Positions 13,095 through 23,944 of a stretch of 64,000 nucleotides of DNA are shown here, piece by piece. The stretch spans positions 60,559,396 through 60,623,395 of the forward strand of contig JAMXIF010000002.1 in NCBI GenBank assembly GCA_028583685.1, given 5' to 3'. The position numbers were made by a program, and so were the translations under genes. The notes beneath the pieces are model-generated. The model made no database searches, had not been told where the DNA came from, and saw nothing but the letters and a program-made list of their open reading frames with translations. The DNA is from Petaurus breviceps papuanus (lineage: Eukaryota > Chordata > Mammalia > Diprotodontia > Petauridae). Numbering within the stretch: the stretch's first letter is position 1; each line of letters opens with the position of its first letter.

Positions 13095-13407
13095 ACTGAC
13101 ATTTTTATTTTTTTAAGCTTTTATTGTTACAATTTGTTTTTACATTACAGATATTTCCACAGCCACCAAACCTAGCGTGCCATTAGTTATAACAAGGAAA
13201 AACAAGTGAGCAAAACAACTAACTTAGTAACCACATCTGACACTGAATATAACATCATGTATTCATAGTCCTTCACTTCCCCAAAGAAAGTGCAATGGTA
13301 TACTTCCTCATCTCTCTGGAGTTCCCTTTGTACTGTTTCCTTCTTATCTCATCAGCTCCTATGGATTCAATCATCATCTCTGTGCAAGTTATTCTCAGAT
13401 CTTTTTT
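13095..13407 (-). mobile_element. L1 3'UTR fragment, antisense
   Basis: T-rich start, then ATTTCCACAGCCACCAAACC and related blocks up to 13407, where the 3' end of the next L1 begins (TTTAATTAATTTGTTTATT). Probably the truncated 3' end of a separate L1. Confidence 0.5.
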
Positions 13408-13773
13408 AATTAATTTGTTTATTTACTTTTAGTTTACAACATTCAGTTCCACAGTCCCTTGAGTTTCAAATTTTCTTCCTCTCCTTCTCCTCCCCCCTGC
13501 CATAGCAGCGTGCAATTTAATAGAAGATCTACAAATATGTTTACATTAAACATTCGTCAGTTTGTAAAGAAGGATTATAACCAATGGAATGATCAGTGGG
13601 AATGAGAAAACAAAACATAACAAGAAAAAGAAAGAGAGCAAGTAGCGTGCTCCAATCTGCATTCAGACTCAGCAGCTCTTTCTCTGGATGTGCATATCTC
13701 TTTTAATCATGAGTCTGTTGGAGTTGTCTTGTAACCTTACATTGCTGAGAAGAGACCACTCTATCAAAGTTAG

Positions 13774-14623
13774 TCATAACGCATGCATTGTATCTGTGAT
13801 TGTGTACAGATTTCTCCTGGTTCTGCTCTTCTCACTCAGCATAAGGTTATCTAAGTCTCTCCAGATTATTATGAAGTCAGTCTGTTCCTCATTTCTTATA
13901 GCACAGTAGTATTCCATTACATTCATATACCACAACTTGTTCAGCCATTCCCCAATTGATGGGCATCCCCTTGATTTCCAATTCTTTGCCACCACAAAAA
14001 GAGCTGCTGTAAATATTTTTGTACATAAGGGTCCTCTTCCCATTTCTCTGATCTCTTTGGTATACAACCCTAGAAGTGGTATTGCTGGGTTAATGGGTAT
14101 ACTTATTTATAGCCCTTTGGACATAGCTCCAGATTGCTTTTCAGAATGGTTGAATAAGTTCACAACTCCACCAAGAATGCATTAGTGTTCCAGTTTTTCC
14201 ACATCCTCTCCAGCTTTTGTTTTGTCATTTTAGCCAACCTGGCTGGTGAGATGTGGTACTTCAGAGTTGTTTTGATTTGCATTTCTCTAATCAATAGTCA
14301 TTTAGAGCATTTTTCATATGCTTATAGATATCTTTAATTTCATCTTCTGAGAACTGCCTGTTCATATCCTTTGACCATTTATCAATTGGGGAATGATTTG
14401 TATTCTTATAGATTTGACTCAATTTTTTGTATATTTTAGAAATGAGGCCTTTATCAGAGACACTGGCTGCAAAAATTCTCTCAGGATTTTCTACTTCCCT
14501 CTTAATCTTGGTTACATTGGTTTTATTTGTACAGAAACATTTTGATTTAATGTAATCAAAATTATCCATTTTGCATTTTATAATGCTAACTCTTGTTTCA
14601 TCATAAAATCTTCTCCCCTCCAT
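13774..14623 (-). pseudogene. L1 ORF2 C-terminal region of L1-F
   Basis: Two minus-strand stretches carry the conserved L1 ORF2 C-terminus. At 14291-14623 are YIKSKCFCTNKTNVTKIKRE and DKGLISKIYKKLSQ...DMNRQFSEDEIKDIYKHMKN. At 13774-14067 are KIFTAALFVVAKNWK and NKLWYMNVMEYYCAIRNEEQ. The human L1 protein has the same order (KWAKDMNRHFSKEDI, then YYAAIKNDEF). In the intact protein this region binds L1 RNA. Here it is broken and not translated as a unit. Confidence 0.85.
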
Positions 14624-14795
14624 AGATCTGACAGGTAAACTATTCCTTACTCTCCCAGATTACTTATAATGTCAGCCTTTGTATTTAGATCATGTACCCA
14701 TTTCAAATTTACTTTGGTATACAGTGTTAGATATTGGTCTATGCCCAATTTCTGCCATACTACGTCCCAGTTTTCCCAGCAGCTTTTGTCAAATA

Positions 14796-15398
14796 TAGAT
14801 GCAAAAATTCAAAATAAAATATTAGCAAAAAGACTACAGTAACTTATAACAAGAATAATACACTTTGATCAGGTATGATTTTTTCCAGGAATGCAAGGAT
14901 GGTTCAATATTAGGAAAATGATCAGTATAATTGATTACATCAGCAACAAAATTAGCAGAAACCATATGATTATCTCAATAGATGCAGAAAAAGCTTTTGA
15001 CAAAATACAATACCCATTCCTATTAAAAACACTAGAAAGTGTAGGAATAAATGGAATCTTCCTTAAAATAATAAGTAGCATCTATCTAAAACAATAATCA
15101 AGTATTATATGTAATGGGGATAAGCTAGAAGCATTTCCAATAAGATCAGGGGTGAAACAAAGATGTCCACTATCACCTCTCTTATTCAGTCTGCTACTAG
15201 AAATGTTAGCAGTAGCAATAAGAGAAGAAAAAGAAATTCAAGGAATCAAATTAGGCAAAGAAGAGACTAAGCTATCACTCTTTGCAGTTGATATGATGAT
15301 ATACTTAGAGAACCCTAGAGAATCAAGTAAAAAAAAAAAACTACTTGAGATAATAAATTTGGAAAAGTTGCAGGATATAAAATAAACACACACAAGTA
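14796..15398 (+). mobile_element. Inverted L1 reverse-transcriptase core inside L1-F
   Basis: A plus-strand segment within the minus-strand L1 encodes the L1 RT core. It runs from AKIQNKILAKRLQ, through [10 protein letters not shown] and [20 protein letters not shown], to [20 protein letters not shown] and [12 protein letters not shown], where L1 normally has FADDM. It ends at LEKLQDIK. It is flanked by perfect 13-bp direct repeats (CTTTTGTCAAATA at 14783-14795 and 15399-15411) and has no poly(A) tail. It corresponds closely to the RT block missing from L1-F at about 16262. Confidence 0.88.
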
Positions 15399-15582
15399 CT
15401 TTTGTCAAATAGTGGGTTCTTATCCCTGAAACTGGGGTCTTTGGGTTTATTAAACAGTAGACTAATATAGTCATTGGCTGCTGAGTCTCATGTGCCCAAT
15501 CTATTCCACTGATCTACTACTCTATTCCTCAGCCAGTACCAAGTAGTTTGATTACTGCTGCTTTATAATAAAGATTAAAATC

Positions 15583-15752
15583 TTAGGGGCATCTAGGTGG
15601 CGCAGTGAAAGCGCCGGCCCCAGAGTCAGGAGGACCGGAGTTCAGTTTCAGCCTCAGACACTTAACACCCACACACAAAAAAAAACTAGCTGTGTAACCT
15701 TGGGCAAGTTACTTAACCCCAATTGTCCTTCAAAAGGCAAAAAAAAAAAACC
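15583..15752 (+). mobile_element. Marsupial tRNA-derived SINE in L1-F
   Basis: Sense SINE from GGGGCATCTAGGTGGCGCAG to AACCCCAATTGTCCTTC plus an A-rich tail. It interrupts the L1 between GATTAAAATCTT and CTGGTATGGCTAGGCCACC. It is younger than the L1. Confidence 0.93.
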
Positions 15753-15973
15753 TGGTATGGCTAGGCCACCTTCTCTAGCATTCCTTTTCATTAATTCCCT
15801 TGATATTCTGGACCTTTTGGTTTTCCAAATAAATTTTGCTACTATTTTTTCTAGCTCTATAAAGTAATTTTTTGGTAGATTCATTGGTATATCACTAAAT
15901 ATGTAATTTAATTCAGATAAAATTGTCATTTTTATATTAGCTCAACCCAGCCACAAGCAACCGTTTTTCCAAT

Positions 15974-16238
15974 TAGTTAGATCTGACTTTATTTATGTGA
16001 AAAATGTTTTGTAATCATGTTCGTATAGGTCCTGTTTGTTTTGGCAGGTAGATTTCCAAATATTTTATAATGTCTAGAGTAACTTTAAATGGAATTTCTC
16101 TTTCTAGTTAGATCTGATTTTATTTATGTGAAAAGTGTTTTGTAATTGTGTTCGTATAGGTCCTGGGTTTGTTTTGGCATGTAGATTTGAAAATATTTTA
16201 TAATGTCTAGAGTAACTTTAAATGGAATTTCTCTTTCT
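15974..16238. repeat. 131-bp tandem duplication within L1-F
   Basis: The block from TAGTTAGATCTGA to GGAATTTCTCTTTC occurs twice head to tail (starts 15974 and 16105), with a few substitutions and a 2-bp indel. The other L1 copies (for example about 37.8-37.94 kb) have one copy, so this is a local duplication after insertion or during replication. Confidence 0.9.
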
Positions 16239-18540
16239 ATCTGTTGCTGTTGGAGTTTGTTACTATTTTTACATCTATATTCATGAGGGAAATTGGTCTA
16301 AAATTTTCTTTCCCCATTTTGTCTCTTCCCAATTTAGGTATCAGTACCATATCTGTGTCATAAAAAGAATTTGGTAGGACTCCTCCAATTTTCCTTTATA
16401 TTTAGTTTGTAAAGTATTAGAATCAATTGTTCTTTAAATGTTTGGTAGAATTCACTAATAAATCTGTCTGGCCCTGGAGATTTTTTCCTAGGGAGTTCAT
16501 TGATGGCTTGTTTAATTTCTTTTTCTGAGATGGGATTACTTAAGTAGTTTACTTCCCCTTCAGTTAATCTGTGCAATTTATACTTTTTGTAAATATTCAT
16601 CCATTTCACTAAGTTTGTCAAATTTATGTGCATACAAACAAAATAATTCCTAATTATTGTTTTAATTTCTTCATTGGAGGTGGATTCACCATTTTCATTT
16701 TTATATTCATAATTTGGTTTTCTTCTTTTTCATCATATTGACTAAAGGTCTATCAATTATATTGTTTTTTTTTTCATAAAACCAGCTCTTTGATTTATTT
16801 GTTAATTCAATAGTTTTCTTAAATTCAATTTTATTAATCTCTCCTTTGGTTTTCATTATTTCTAATTTAGTATTTAATTGGGGATTTTCAATTTGTTCTT
16901 TTTCTAGCTTTTTCAGTTGCATGCCTAATTTATTGACCTCAATTTTCTCTATTTTATTTATGTATGCATTCAGGGATATAAAACTTCCCCTAAAACTGTT
17001 TTTGCTGCATCCCACAAGTTTTAGTATGTTGTCTCTTTATTATCATTCTCTTGAATTATGTTACTGATTGTTTCTATAATTTCTTGTTTGACCCACTCAT
17101 TCTTTAGGATTGTTATTTAGTTTCCAATTAATGTTTAGTCTATCCTTCCATGGCCCTTTATTACATATAATTTTTATTGCACCATGATCTGAGAAGGATG
17201 AATTTAATATTTCTACCTTTCTGCACTGAATTGTGACATTTTTATACCCTAGTACATGGTTAATTTTTTGTATGAGAAGAAGGCATATTCCTTTTTATCA
17301 CCATTCAATTTTCTCTAGATGTCTACCATATCTATCTCCTCTAAGATTCTATTCACCTACTTAACCGCTTTCATTTTGATTTTGAGGTTAGATTTATCAA
17401 GTTCAGAAAGGGGGAGATTGAGGTCTGCCACTAGTATAGTTTTGCTATCTATTTCTTCCTCTAACTCCCTTAATTTCTTCTCTAGGAATTTGGATGCTGT
17501 ACCACTTGGTCCATAAATGTTTAGTAATGATATTGCTTCATTCTTGATGGTGCCTTTTAGCAGGATATAGTTCCTTCCTTATCTCTTTTAATTACATCTA
17601 TTTTTGTTTTTGCTTTGTCTAAGAATTGCTACCCCTGCTTTTTTTTTTTACTTTAGCTGTGGCATAATGTATTATTCCAGACTTTTACCTTTACCCTGTA
17701 TCTATCCCCACTTCAAGTGTGTTTTGTGTAAACAGCATATTGTATGATTATGGTTTTTAATCCATTTTCCTATCTGTCTCTGTTTTATGGGAGAGTTCAT
17801 CCTATTTACATTCACAGTTATGATTACTATGTGTGTCTTTCCCTCCATCCTATTCCCTCCCCTGTTTATGCTTTTATTTTTCCCTTCTCCCCCACCTTAA
17901 GGGTTTTCCTTTTGACCACTACCTCCCTCAGTATTCCCTCCTCATCAGGCCCCTTCCTTTTCCTACCCTTCTCCCTTACTATTTCTTCCCTCCCTTTTAA
18001 CCATCCCACCCTTTCCTTACCCCTTCTCCCCTCCTACTGCCTGTACGGTATGACAGATTTTTATACTTAATGTAGTATGTTATTTCTTCCTTGAACCAAG
18101 ATTGATGAGAATAGATTTCATACAGTGTTCCTCTCTCTCCCCTCTTTCCCTCTATTATAATAAGTTTTATGTCTCTTCTCAATAGAGTCCTGTACTTAAC
18201 TGATTATGTTATTTCCTCCTTGCGCCAAAACCAATGAAGGTGAAGCTCATGTAATGTTCTTCTCCCTCCCTTCTTTCCCTCTACTATAATATGTTTTATG
18301 CCTCTTTGTGTGGCATAATTTACCCTTTTCTGCTTCATTCTTTCCTGTTTTCCCATTGTGGTCCCTTTTCACCCCTTAATAAGATTTTTTTTATCATCAT
18401 TTTGTTTACTTTATACCCACACCTCCTATTTATCTATATCCCTTTTAAATGTCATGATAAGTATACAATTCTCAATATTAACAGGGATCAGCTTCTCATA
18501 TAGTAATGTAAATAGTTTGTTCTTATTAAATAACAAGTTA

Positions 18541-18567
<27 letters not shown>
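18541..18567. repeat. (GT)n microsatellite
   Basis: About 13 GT units in the L1-F inter-ORF spacer. Confidence 0.95.
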
Positions 18568-18571
<4 letters not shown>

Positions 18572-19110
18572 CCTGTTTACCTTTCTATGTCTCTCTTGAG
18601 TGTTGTATTTGGAGATTGAATTTTCCATTGAGCTCTGGATTTTTCATCAGGAAGGTCTGGAAGTCCCTTATTTCATTGAATCACTATGCCCCTTGACTGA
18701 AAGTTTATGCTGTTTCACTGGATAGTTGATCCTTGGTTGTAACCTGGGCTCATTTGCCTTGCAAAATATCATATTACAGTCCCTCCGATCTTTCAATGTA
18801 GAAGCCGCCAGGTCCTATGCAATCCTCACTATAGTTCCATGATACTTGAATTGTTTCTGGCTTCTTGCAGTATTTTCTCCTTTACCTAATAATTCTGGAA
18901 TTTGACTACAACATTTTGTGGAGTTTTCAATTTGGGATCTCTTTCAGGAAGAGTCTGGTATATTCTTTTGATATCTATTTTACCCTCTGATTCTAGGATC
19001 TCAGGGCAGGTTTCCTTGATGAGTTCTTGGAAGATGTTGTCCAGGCTCTTTTTTTATCATGATTTTCTGGTAGACCAAATAATTCTTAGATTATCTCTCC
19101 TGGATCTGTT

Positions 19111-19589
19111 CTACAAGTCAGTTATTTTTCCATTGAGATATTTTACCTCTTTTTCTAATTTTTCATTCTTGAGGTTTTGTTTGACTGATTCTTGGTGCCT
19201 CCTAGAATCATTAGCTTCAATATGGTTGATTATAATTTTTAGTGAATTATTTTCCTCAGTTTGTTTTTGAAGCTCCTTTTCCATATGTTCAGATTTCATT
19301 TTTAGGGATTTATTTTCTGCAGTTAGATTTTGAGCCTCTTTTTCCATTTCACACATTTTTATTTTTAAGGAGCTGCTTTCTTCATTGAAATGTTTTTTTT
19401 CTATTTTTACAATTTGATTTTAAAAGAATTCAGTTTATCTTCTACCTCTCTAATTTGGTTTTTAAAGTCCTTCTTGAGCTCTTCCAAGAATGCTCTCGGG
19501 CTTGAGACCAGTTCATATTCCTGTTGAGGCTTCAGCTGGGAGTGTAGAATTAATGCTGTCTCCTTCTGAATTTGGTTCTTCAGGATCAC
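19111..19589 (-). pseudogene. L1 ORF1 coiled-coil and N-terminal region of L1-F
   Basis: Minus-strand stretches 19407-19589 (KPQQEYELVSSPRAFLEELK, KDFKNQIREVEDKLNSFKIK) and 19111-19356 (NLTAENKSLKMKSEHMEKEL, EENNSLKI, KNEKLEKEVKYLNGKITDL) form the ORF1p N-terminus and leucine-rich coiled coil. ORF1p is the trimeric RNA-binding chaperone of L1. The RRM continues toward 18750 with breaks, so no full protein is encoded. Confidence 0.8.
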
Positions 19590-20030
19590 AATAATAGGAT
19601 TCTAGAGTCTTTGTCTTTGAGATCTTTCTTTTACTCATTTTGAGGCAGGGCCTTAGCTACATCCTTTCTCTAGGACTCCCAAGCCTTCCATATTTTAGAA
19701 TTTTGTTCTGCGGCAATAATCTCTGTGTTTTCAGGGTCAGAGGGGGGATTGGAGCAGTTGGGTCTCACTCTGCCATTCTGGTCCCTGAAACCTCAGGTAG
19801 GTGCTTTTTAAATTTCCAGGCTGTGGGTTGATAGTCCCAGGAGTAGCTGCTGCCACTGCCACGGGCCCTGCATTTGCCTCTTACCCAGCTCTGATAAATC
19901 CCCAGGCTTGCAGTGATAGGCTTGGCAATGGCCCCCAGGGTTGCTGGATCAACTTGCTGCTTCCATGCCCTCAGGTCTTTTTTTCCAGCCCTAAAATCTC
20001 TCTCCTGATCTTCAGTCTTGGGTCTCTAAA

Positions 20031-21195
20031 CTCCCTATTGGATCTCTACACCTGATGCATCTAAGACACCTTAAACTCAATGTGTCCAAAATTGATTTGA
20101 TTTTCTTTGCCACCAAAACCTTCCTCCCTCCTAATTTCTCTATTACTTCCAAGGCTACCACCATTCTCCCAGTTACCCAGAATCAAAACTCTCTCTTACC
20201 TCCTCTCCATTACCAATCAGTTGCCAAATCTTCACATCTCCTCTGATAGTACCACAACCTGGGTTCAGGCCATCATCACCACATGCCTGGATTATTTCCA
20301 ATAGCCTACACCTTCATTTCTCTACCTCAAGTCTATCCCCATTAAAATTCATTCTCCACCCAGCTTTCAAGATGATCTTGCTAAAGCACAGATCTGAACA
20401 TGAAAGCATCCCATTTAATAAGTGCTAGTGGCTCCTATCATCTCCAGGACTGAGTATAAAGAACACTGACTTTTAGAGGCCTTCATACGCTTGCCCCTTC
20501 CTTCCTTTACAATCTTCGTGCCTTACTACTGTGTATATATTCTGCAGTCTGGTGCCACTGGACTCCTTGTGGTTCCTTAGACACAATACTCCATTTTCTG
20601 GCTCTGTACATTTTTATTAACTGTAGTCTATGCCTGGAATTCACTTCCTCCTCTGTTAAATTGGACTTTAAAATCTTGACTTCACTGGATTGCTTTAGGT
20701 TTTAACTAAATCCTACATCCTACAGCAAGGCTTTTCTAGACTTCCTTAATCTTGGTGCCTTCTCTCTGAGATTACCTCCAAGAAATCGCTTATATGTTGT
20801 GCCTTTACATAGTTGTTTTCAGATTGTCTCCCCCATTAGACTCTGAGCATGTTGAGAACAGAACTGGGTTTTTTTTTGTCTTTCTGTATATCTACAGTGG
20901 GGCAGCTAGGTGGCATAAAGGATAGAGCACTGAGCCTGAAATCAGAAAGACTGGAGTTCAAGTCTGATCTCAGACACTAGCAGTGTGACTCTAGGCAAGT
21001 CACTCAAACCCTGCCTAAATAAAAATGAAGAAGGAAGTGGCAAACCGCTCCAGTATTTTCACCAAGAAAACCCCATGGACTCTTAGTCCATGGAGTCACA
21101 AAGAGTTGAACATGAGTGAACGGTTGAACAATATCTCCAGTGCTTAGTACGATACCTGGCACATAATAAGTGTTTAATAAATTTTTGTTGTTTCA
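20031..21195 (+). mobile_element. L2 LINE, sense 3' part
   Basis: L2 ORF2 3' sequence: CTTAAACTCAATGTGTCCAA, GCATGCCTGGATTATTTCCA-like, AAGCACAGATCTGAACATG, and TCTCCCCCATTAGACTCTGA. It ends, after a nested MAR1 SINE (20898-21141), with CACATAATAAGTGTTTAATAAA. Short plus-strand open frames here are L2 remnants. Confidence 0.82.
20898..21141 (+). mobile_element. MAR1-type tRNA-RTE SINE in L2
   Basis: tRNA-like head GGGGCAGCTAGGTGGCATAA. The 3' part AGTGGCAAACCGCTCCAGTA...CACAAAGAGTTGAACATGAG matches the reverse complement of the BovB-like RTE 3' end at 9.95 kb, which implies RTE mobilisation. L2 sequence continues on both sides, with a similar TATCTMCAGTG at each edge. Confidence 0.88.
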
Positions 21196-21217
21196 GTTGT
21201 CTTCCCTAGTCTTTTAA

Positions 21218-21855
21218 ATTGCATTATCAAAAGCAAAATTAATTTTATAGGAAGTCCAAAGAACATAATCTCAGATCTTTAAAACAGAGGAAAAAATGGT
21301 ATTTGTTATCAAAAGGGGGAAATGTAATTTCACGTAAAATATATTTATCTAGTGTAAAAAATCTCAGGTCTTTAAGGCTAAGGAACATAAATTATGGTTT
21401 AAAAATTGAAAATAAATTAAATATTATGACTACTGTAAACCATCTAGATTTCTTTATGAAATCTATCTCTGGTCTCTAAGAGGGAGCTACTTGAGTTTCA
21501 CAAGAAGTCTCAAGACCATAGGCTCAGAGCCTTAAAATAAATATACAATATAAAAGGATAGAAACAATAGTTTGTGATAGAAAGCAAGTCAGTGACTTCA
21601 TCTAAAATTTTCTTGTTTAGATTTTTTTAGAAGGACCCAGGATTTTAAGCCAAAGGTATAAAGTAGAGTAAAAAGGGAATATTTGCAGTTGGAAAATAGG
21701 AACTGGCTTCTTGAGGGATGTCCTAAGTAAGCTATACATGTTCAGGAACTGCAACCCTTCCAATCTTTAAGTCTGAGCTATCTGAAGAGAAAATAGCATC
21801 ACTGGAAATCCTTATGATCTTAACCCCTGCTCTTTAAACCAAAGAATAAAGAGGT
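21218..21855. repeat. Degenerate tandem array, middle part
   Basis: Continues the array seen at 12340-13085. Repeated cores include ATCTCAGATCTTTAAAAC (21269), ATCTCAGGTCTTTAAGGC (21361), TCTCAAGACCATAGGCTCAG (about 21510) and CAGGATTTTAAGCCAAAGG (about 21631). GAAATNTAATTTCA/GAAAATAGCNTCA-like blocks lie between them. Unit length is variable, roughly 65-120 bp. Non-coding. Confidence 0.6.
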
Positions 21856-21857
21856 TG

Positions 21858-22245
21858 GCCAAGTATTTATTAAGTGCTTGAACTTAACAGAATTAAGCAT
21901 TGAGAATAGGAAACAAAAAAAATAACAAAACAAAGAAAAATAACTCCAACAACTCTCATTCCTTCCCTCAAAGAGAATAGATTAATGAGGGAGGTAACAT
22001 ATATAAAATGATATATTCAATATATCAATATAAATATGGCATAAATCACAGGCAAACATATAAGGGAAGGCACTAACAGCTATGTAGACCAGGAAAGATC
22101 TTCTGGAGTAGCATTTGAACTGAGTCTTAAAGGAATCCAGGGAATCTAATCAGTGGAGTTTGGGAGAGAACATCAGAGGAAGTAGGGGCAGCTGGTGAAG
22201 AGGTAGAATGTTAGGAGATAGAGAAAGCTTTTATGGTAGAGGAGG
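21858..22245 (-). mobile_element. L2 LINE fragment, antisense
   Basis: It starts with the reversed L2 3' end (GCCAAGTATTTATTAAGTGC), then AGGGAAGGCACTAACAGC and a GGAGTAGCATTTGAACTGAG block. It interrupts the degenerate tandem array. Confidence 0.7.
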
Positions 22246-22299
22246 CAATGATTTTGTGTGATTTCTAAAAGTCTATGCTTCTTTAAAAAAAATGTTCTT

Positions 22300-22900
22300 T
22301 ATACTTCCTTTCTTTAATACTCTTCTCTTAAAGGAGGAAGTAGGGTCATGCAAAATCTCAAGAACATAAAACTCAAGTATGTAAGTCTTTAAAAGCAAGG
22401 TATGAAATATAACTTATTTTTAAAAAGGTGAATCAAAAAAATGAAATAGCAGTTTAATTCCAAATCTTCATTTTAGAGAACAAGAAAAATTGGAATAACA
22501 ATTATAAAACATATGTATTTTTATCTAATTTTATTTATTTAATATATATTTTAAAACATATATATATATAATACACACAGAGAGAGAGATGGTTTGAAAA
22601 GATAATCTCCATCAGAAATGTTCTGAATAATATAGAGCTCTTTAAGGTATGTGCCTTGTCTATCTTTAAAGCTGGAATAACAAAGGGCAATGTAGCTTTA
22701 TTCAGTCCCCTGATTAATCAAGATTTGTCTAATAAACCTAAAGGTCTCTAAATTAAAGGCATTCTAGGAGAAAACATCTCAATGGGAAATTTGAAAAATT
22801 TAACTTCCAACCTTTAAAGTAAAGAATTTTTGTTTAATACGTTTAAAGGGGAAACTAGCTCTGGAAAAGGCCCTTACATCAATTTTCCAAATTGTGAAGA
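22300..22900. repeat. Degenerate tandem array, right part
   Basis: More copies of the array unit. The clearest is at 22334-22413 (GGAAGTAGGGTCATGCAAAA, then TCTCAAGAACATAAAACTC, then GTCTTTAAAAGCAAGG). Weaker cores occur near 22629, 22663, 22746 and 22815 (CCTTTAAAG). An AT-rich patch (22520-22592) with GAGAGAGAG lies inside it. Confidence 0.5.
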
Positions 22901-23639
22901 GCATCTCCCTCAAACCCCACAGTTCTCAAGGAGAGCAGAGGAAAATGGTGAAATTTATTGGATAATTTCAAATAGAACATTTGCATAGATATATTCACTT
23001 TTTTTCAAAGAAACCAAAGTTCAATTCAAAATGAACAGAAGAGAGACTAAATGAATCTGCTATAACTAACAATGAATGTAGCATAGTAATTATTTAATAG
23101 GTTATGTGTTAATGAGGTCAAATTTGAGTCAACGTATCTGGAATCTTAATGTTGGCATGTTTTTCTACCACCACCACCAGTCTACATGGGCTTATATACC
23201 AGATGAATTGTGTCACTGAGCAGCTTGCTACATTTGAGGGTGAAGTGTAACTTCAAAGTAAAACAACTTTTTCTGAGAAAGTTTAAATCACCATAATATA
23301 CATAGTTTTCAACACCATTTATTTTGGCAAGAAGGTATAATGAGGTAGTCTCCAAAAAAAAAACCTGCAACTTTTAAAAAGTTGAAACAACTCAATAATT
23401 GTTTTAAAATATTTTGTTTGGTTCTAGTAATTAAATTTTGATGAATTTTATTGAATATTTTAAAAAGAATAATAATCTCCCGTGATGATATATATAAATA
23501 TATATATATATATATCCCATCTGAAGAATAAATCCAGTGAAATACCTGAAACTAGTATAAACAAAGACCATGGAGAGAGTTATATGGTGCTACATAGTAA
23601 TAACAAGAGCATTTATGAAAGTGCTGTACATGCTATCTC
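22901..23639. other. Unassigned AT-rich sequence
   Basis: No recognised gene or repeat apart from an (AT)n run at about 23488-23516. Confidence 0.5.
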
Positions 23640-23832
23640 ATTTGTTCTTTACAATAATCCTGAGAGATAAATGCAATTTTTATCTCCATTTACAGAGGAG
23701 GAAACTGAAGCTCAGAAAGGTTAAATGACTTGCCCAAGATAACACATAATAAATGTCTGAGGTATGATTTAAGCTTGGGTTTTCCTGATACCAAGTCCAA
23801 CACTCTTACCTATAGCCTAACCTAGCTCTATT
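23640..23832 (-). mobile_element. MIR CORE-SINE, antisense
   Basis: Antisense MIR: CATTTACAGAGGAGGAAACTG, GGTTAAATGACTTGCCCAAG, and a CCAACACTCTTACCTATAGCC head. Confidence 0.85.
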
Positions 23833-23944
23833 TATAGGAAGACTATAAGAATACAGAATACATTGGTAACAGGAGAGAAAAAAATTGTCATGGAAAATTA
23901 AGTACTTTTAATAAGTGAAAGTAAATTTAAAAAAAAATCTATTA

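Larger units (their letters stand above)
13408..20030 (-). mobile_element. Nearly full-length L1 (L1-F), rearranged
   Basis: On the minus strand, 5' to 3': GC-richer 5'UTR (about 20030-19640); ORF1 (about 19640-18750) with N-terminus, coiled coil (KEAQNLTAENKSLKMKSEHM near 19340) and RRM/CTD; pyrimidine-rich spacer; ORF2 endonuclease and linker (about 17740-16370, including [19 protein letters not shown]); RT up to [10 protein letters not shown] near 16275; thumb and C-terminus (about 15930-13770, including DKGLISKIYKKLSQIYKNT and GEWLNKLWYMNVMEYYCAIR); then the 3'UTR. The central RT block is absent from its normal place and lies inverted at 14796-15398. There is a 131-bp tandem duplication at 15974-16238 and a SINE at 15583. 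Many frame breaks; not active. Confidence 0.9.

Noticed and set aside
14891-15385. An active reverse-transcriptase gene
   Set aside because: It is an L1 RT fragment with the catalytic FADD changed to FAVD, no start or end, and lies inside another L1.
20898-21141. tRNA gene at the SINE heads (here and in other SINE copies)
   Set aside because: The heads are only tRNA-derived: no full cloverleaf, and each is continuous with a SINE body.
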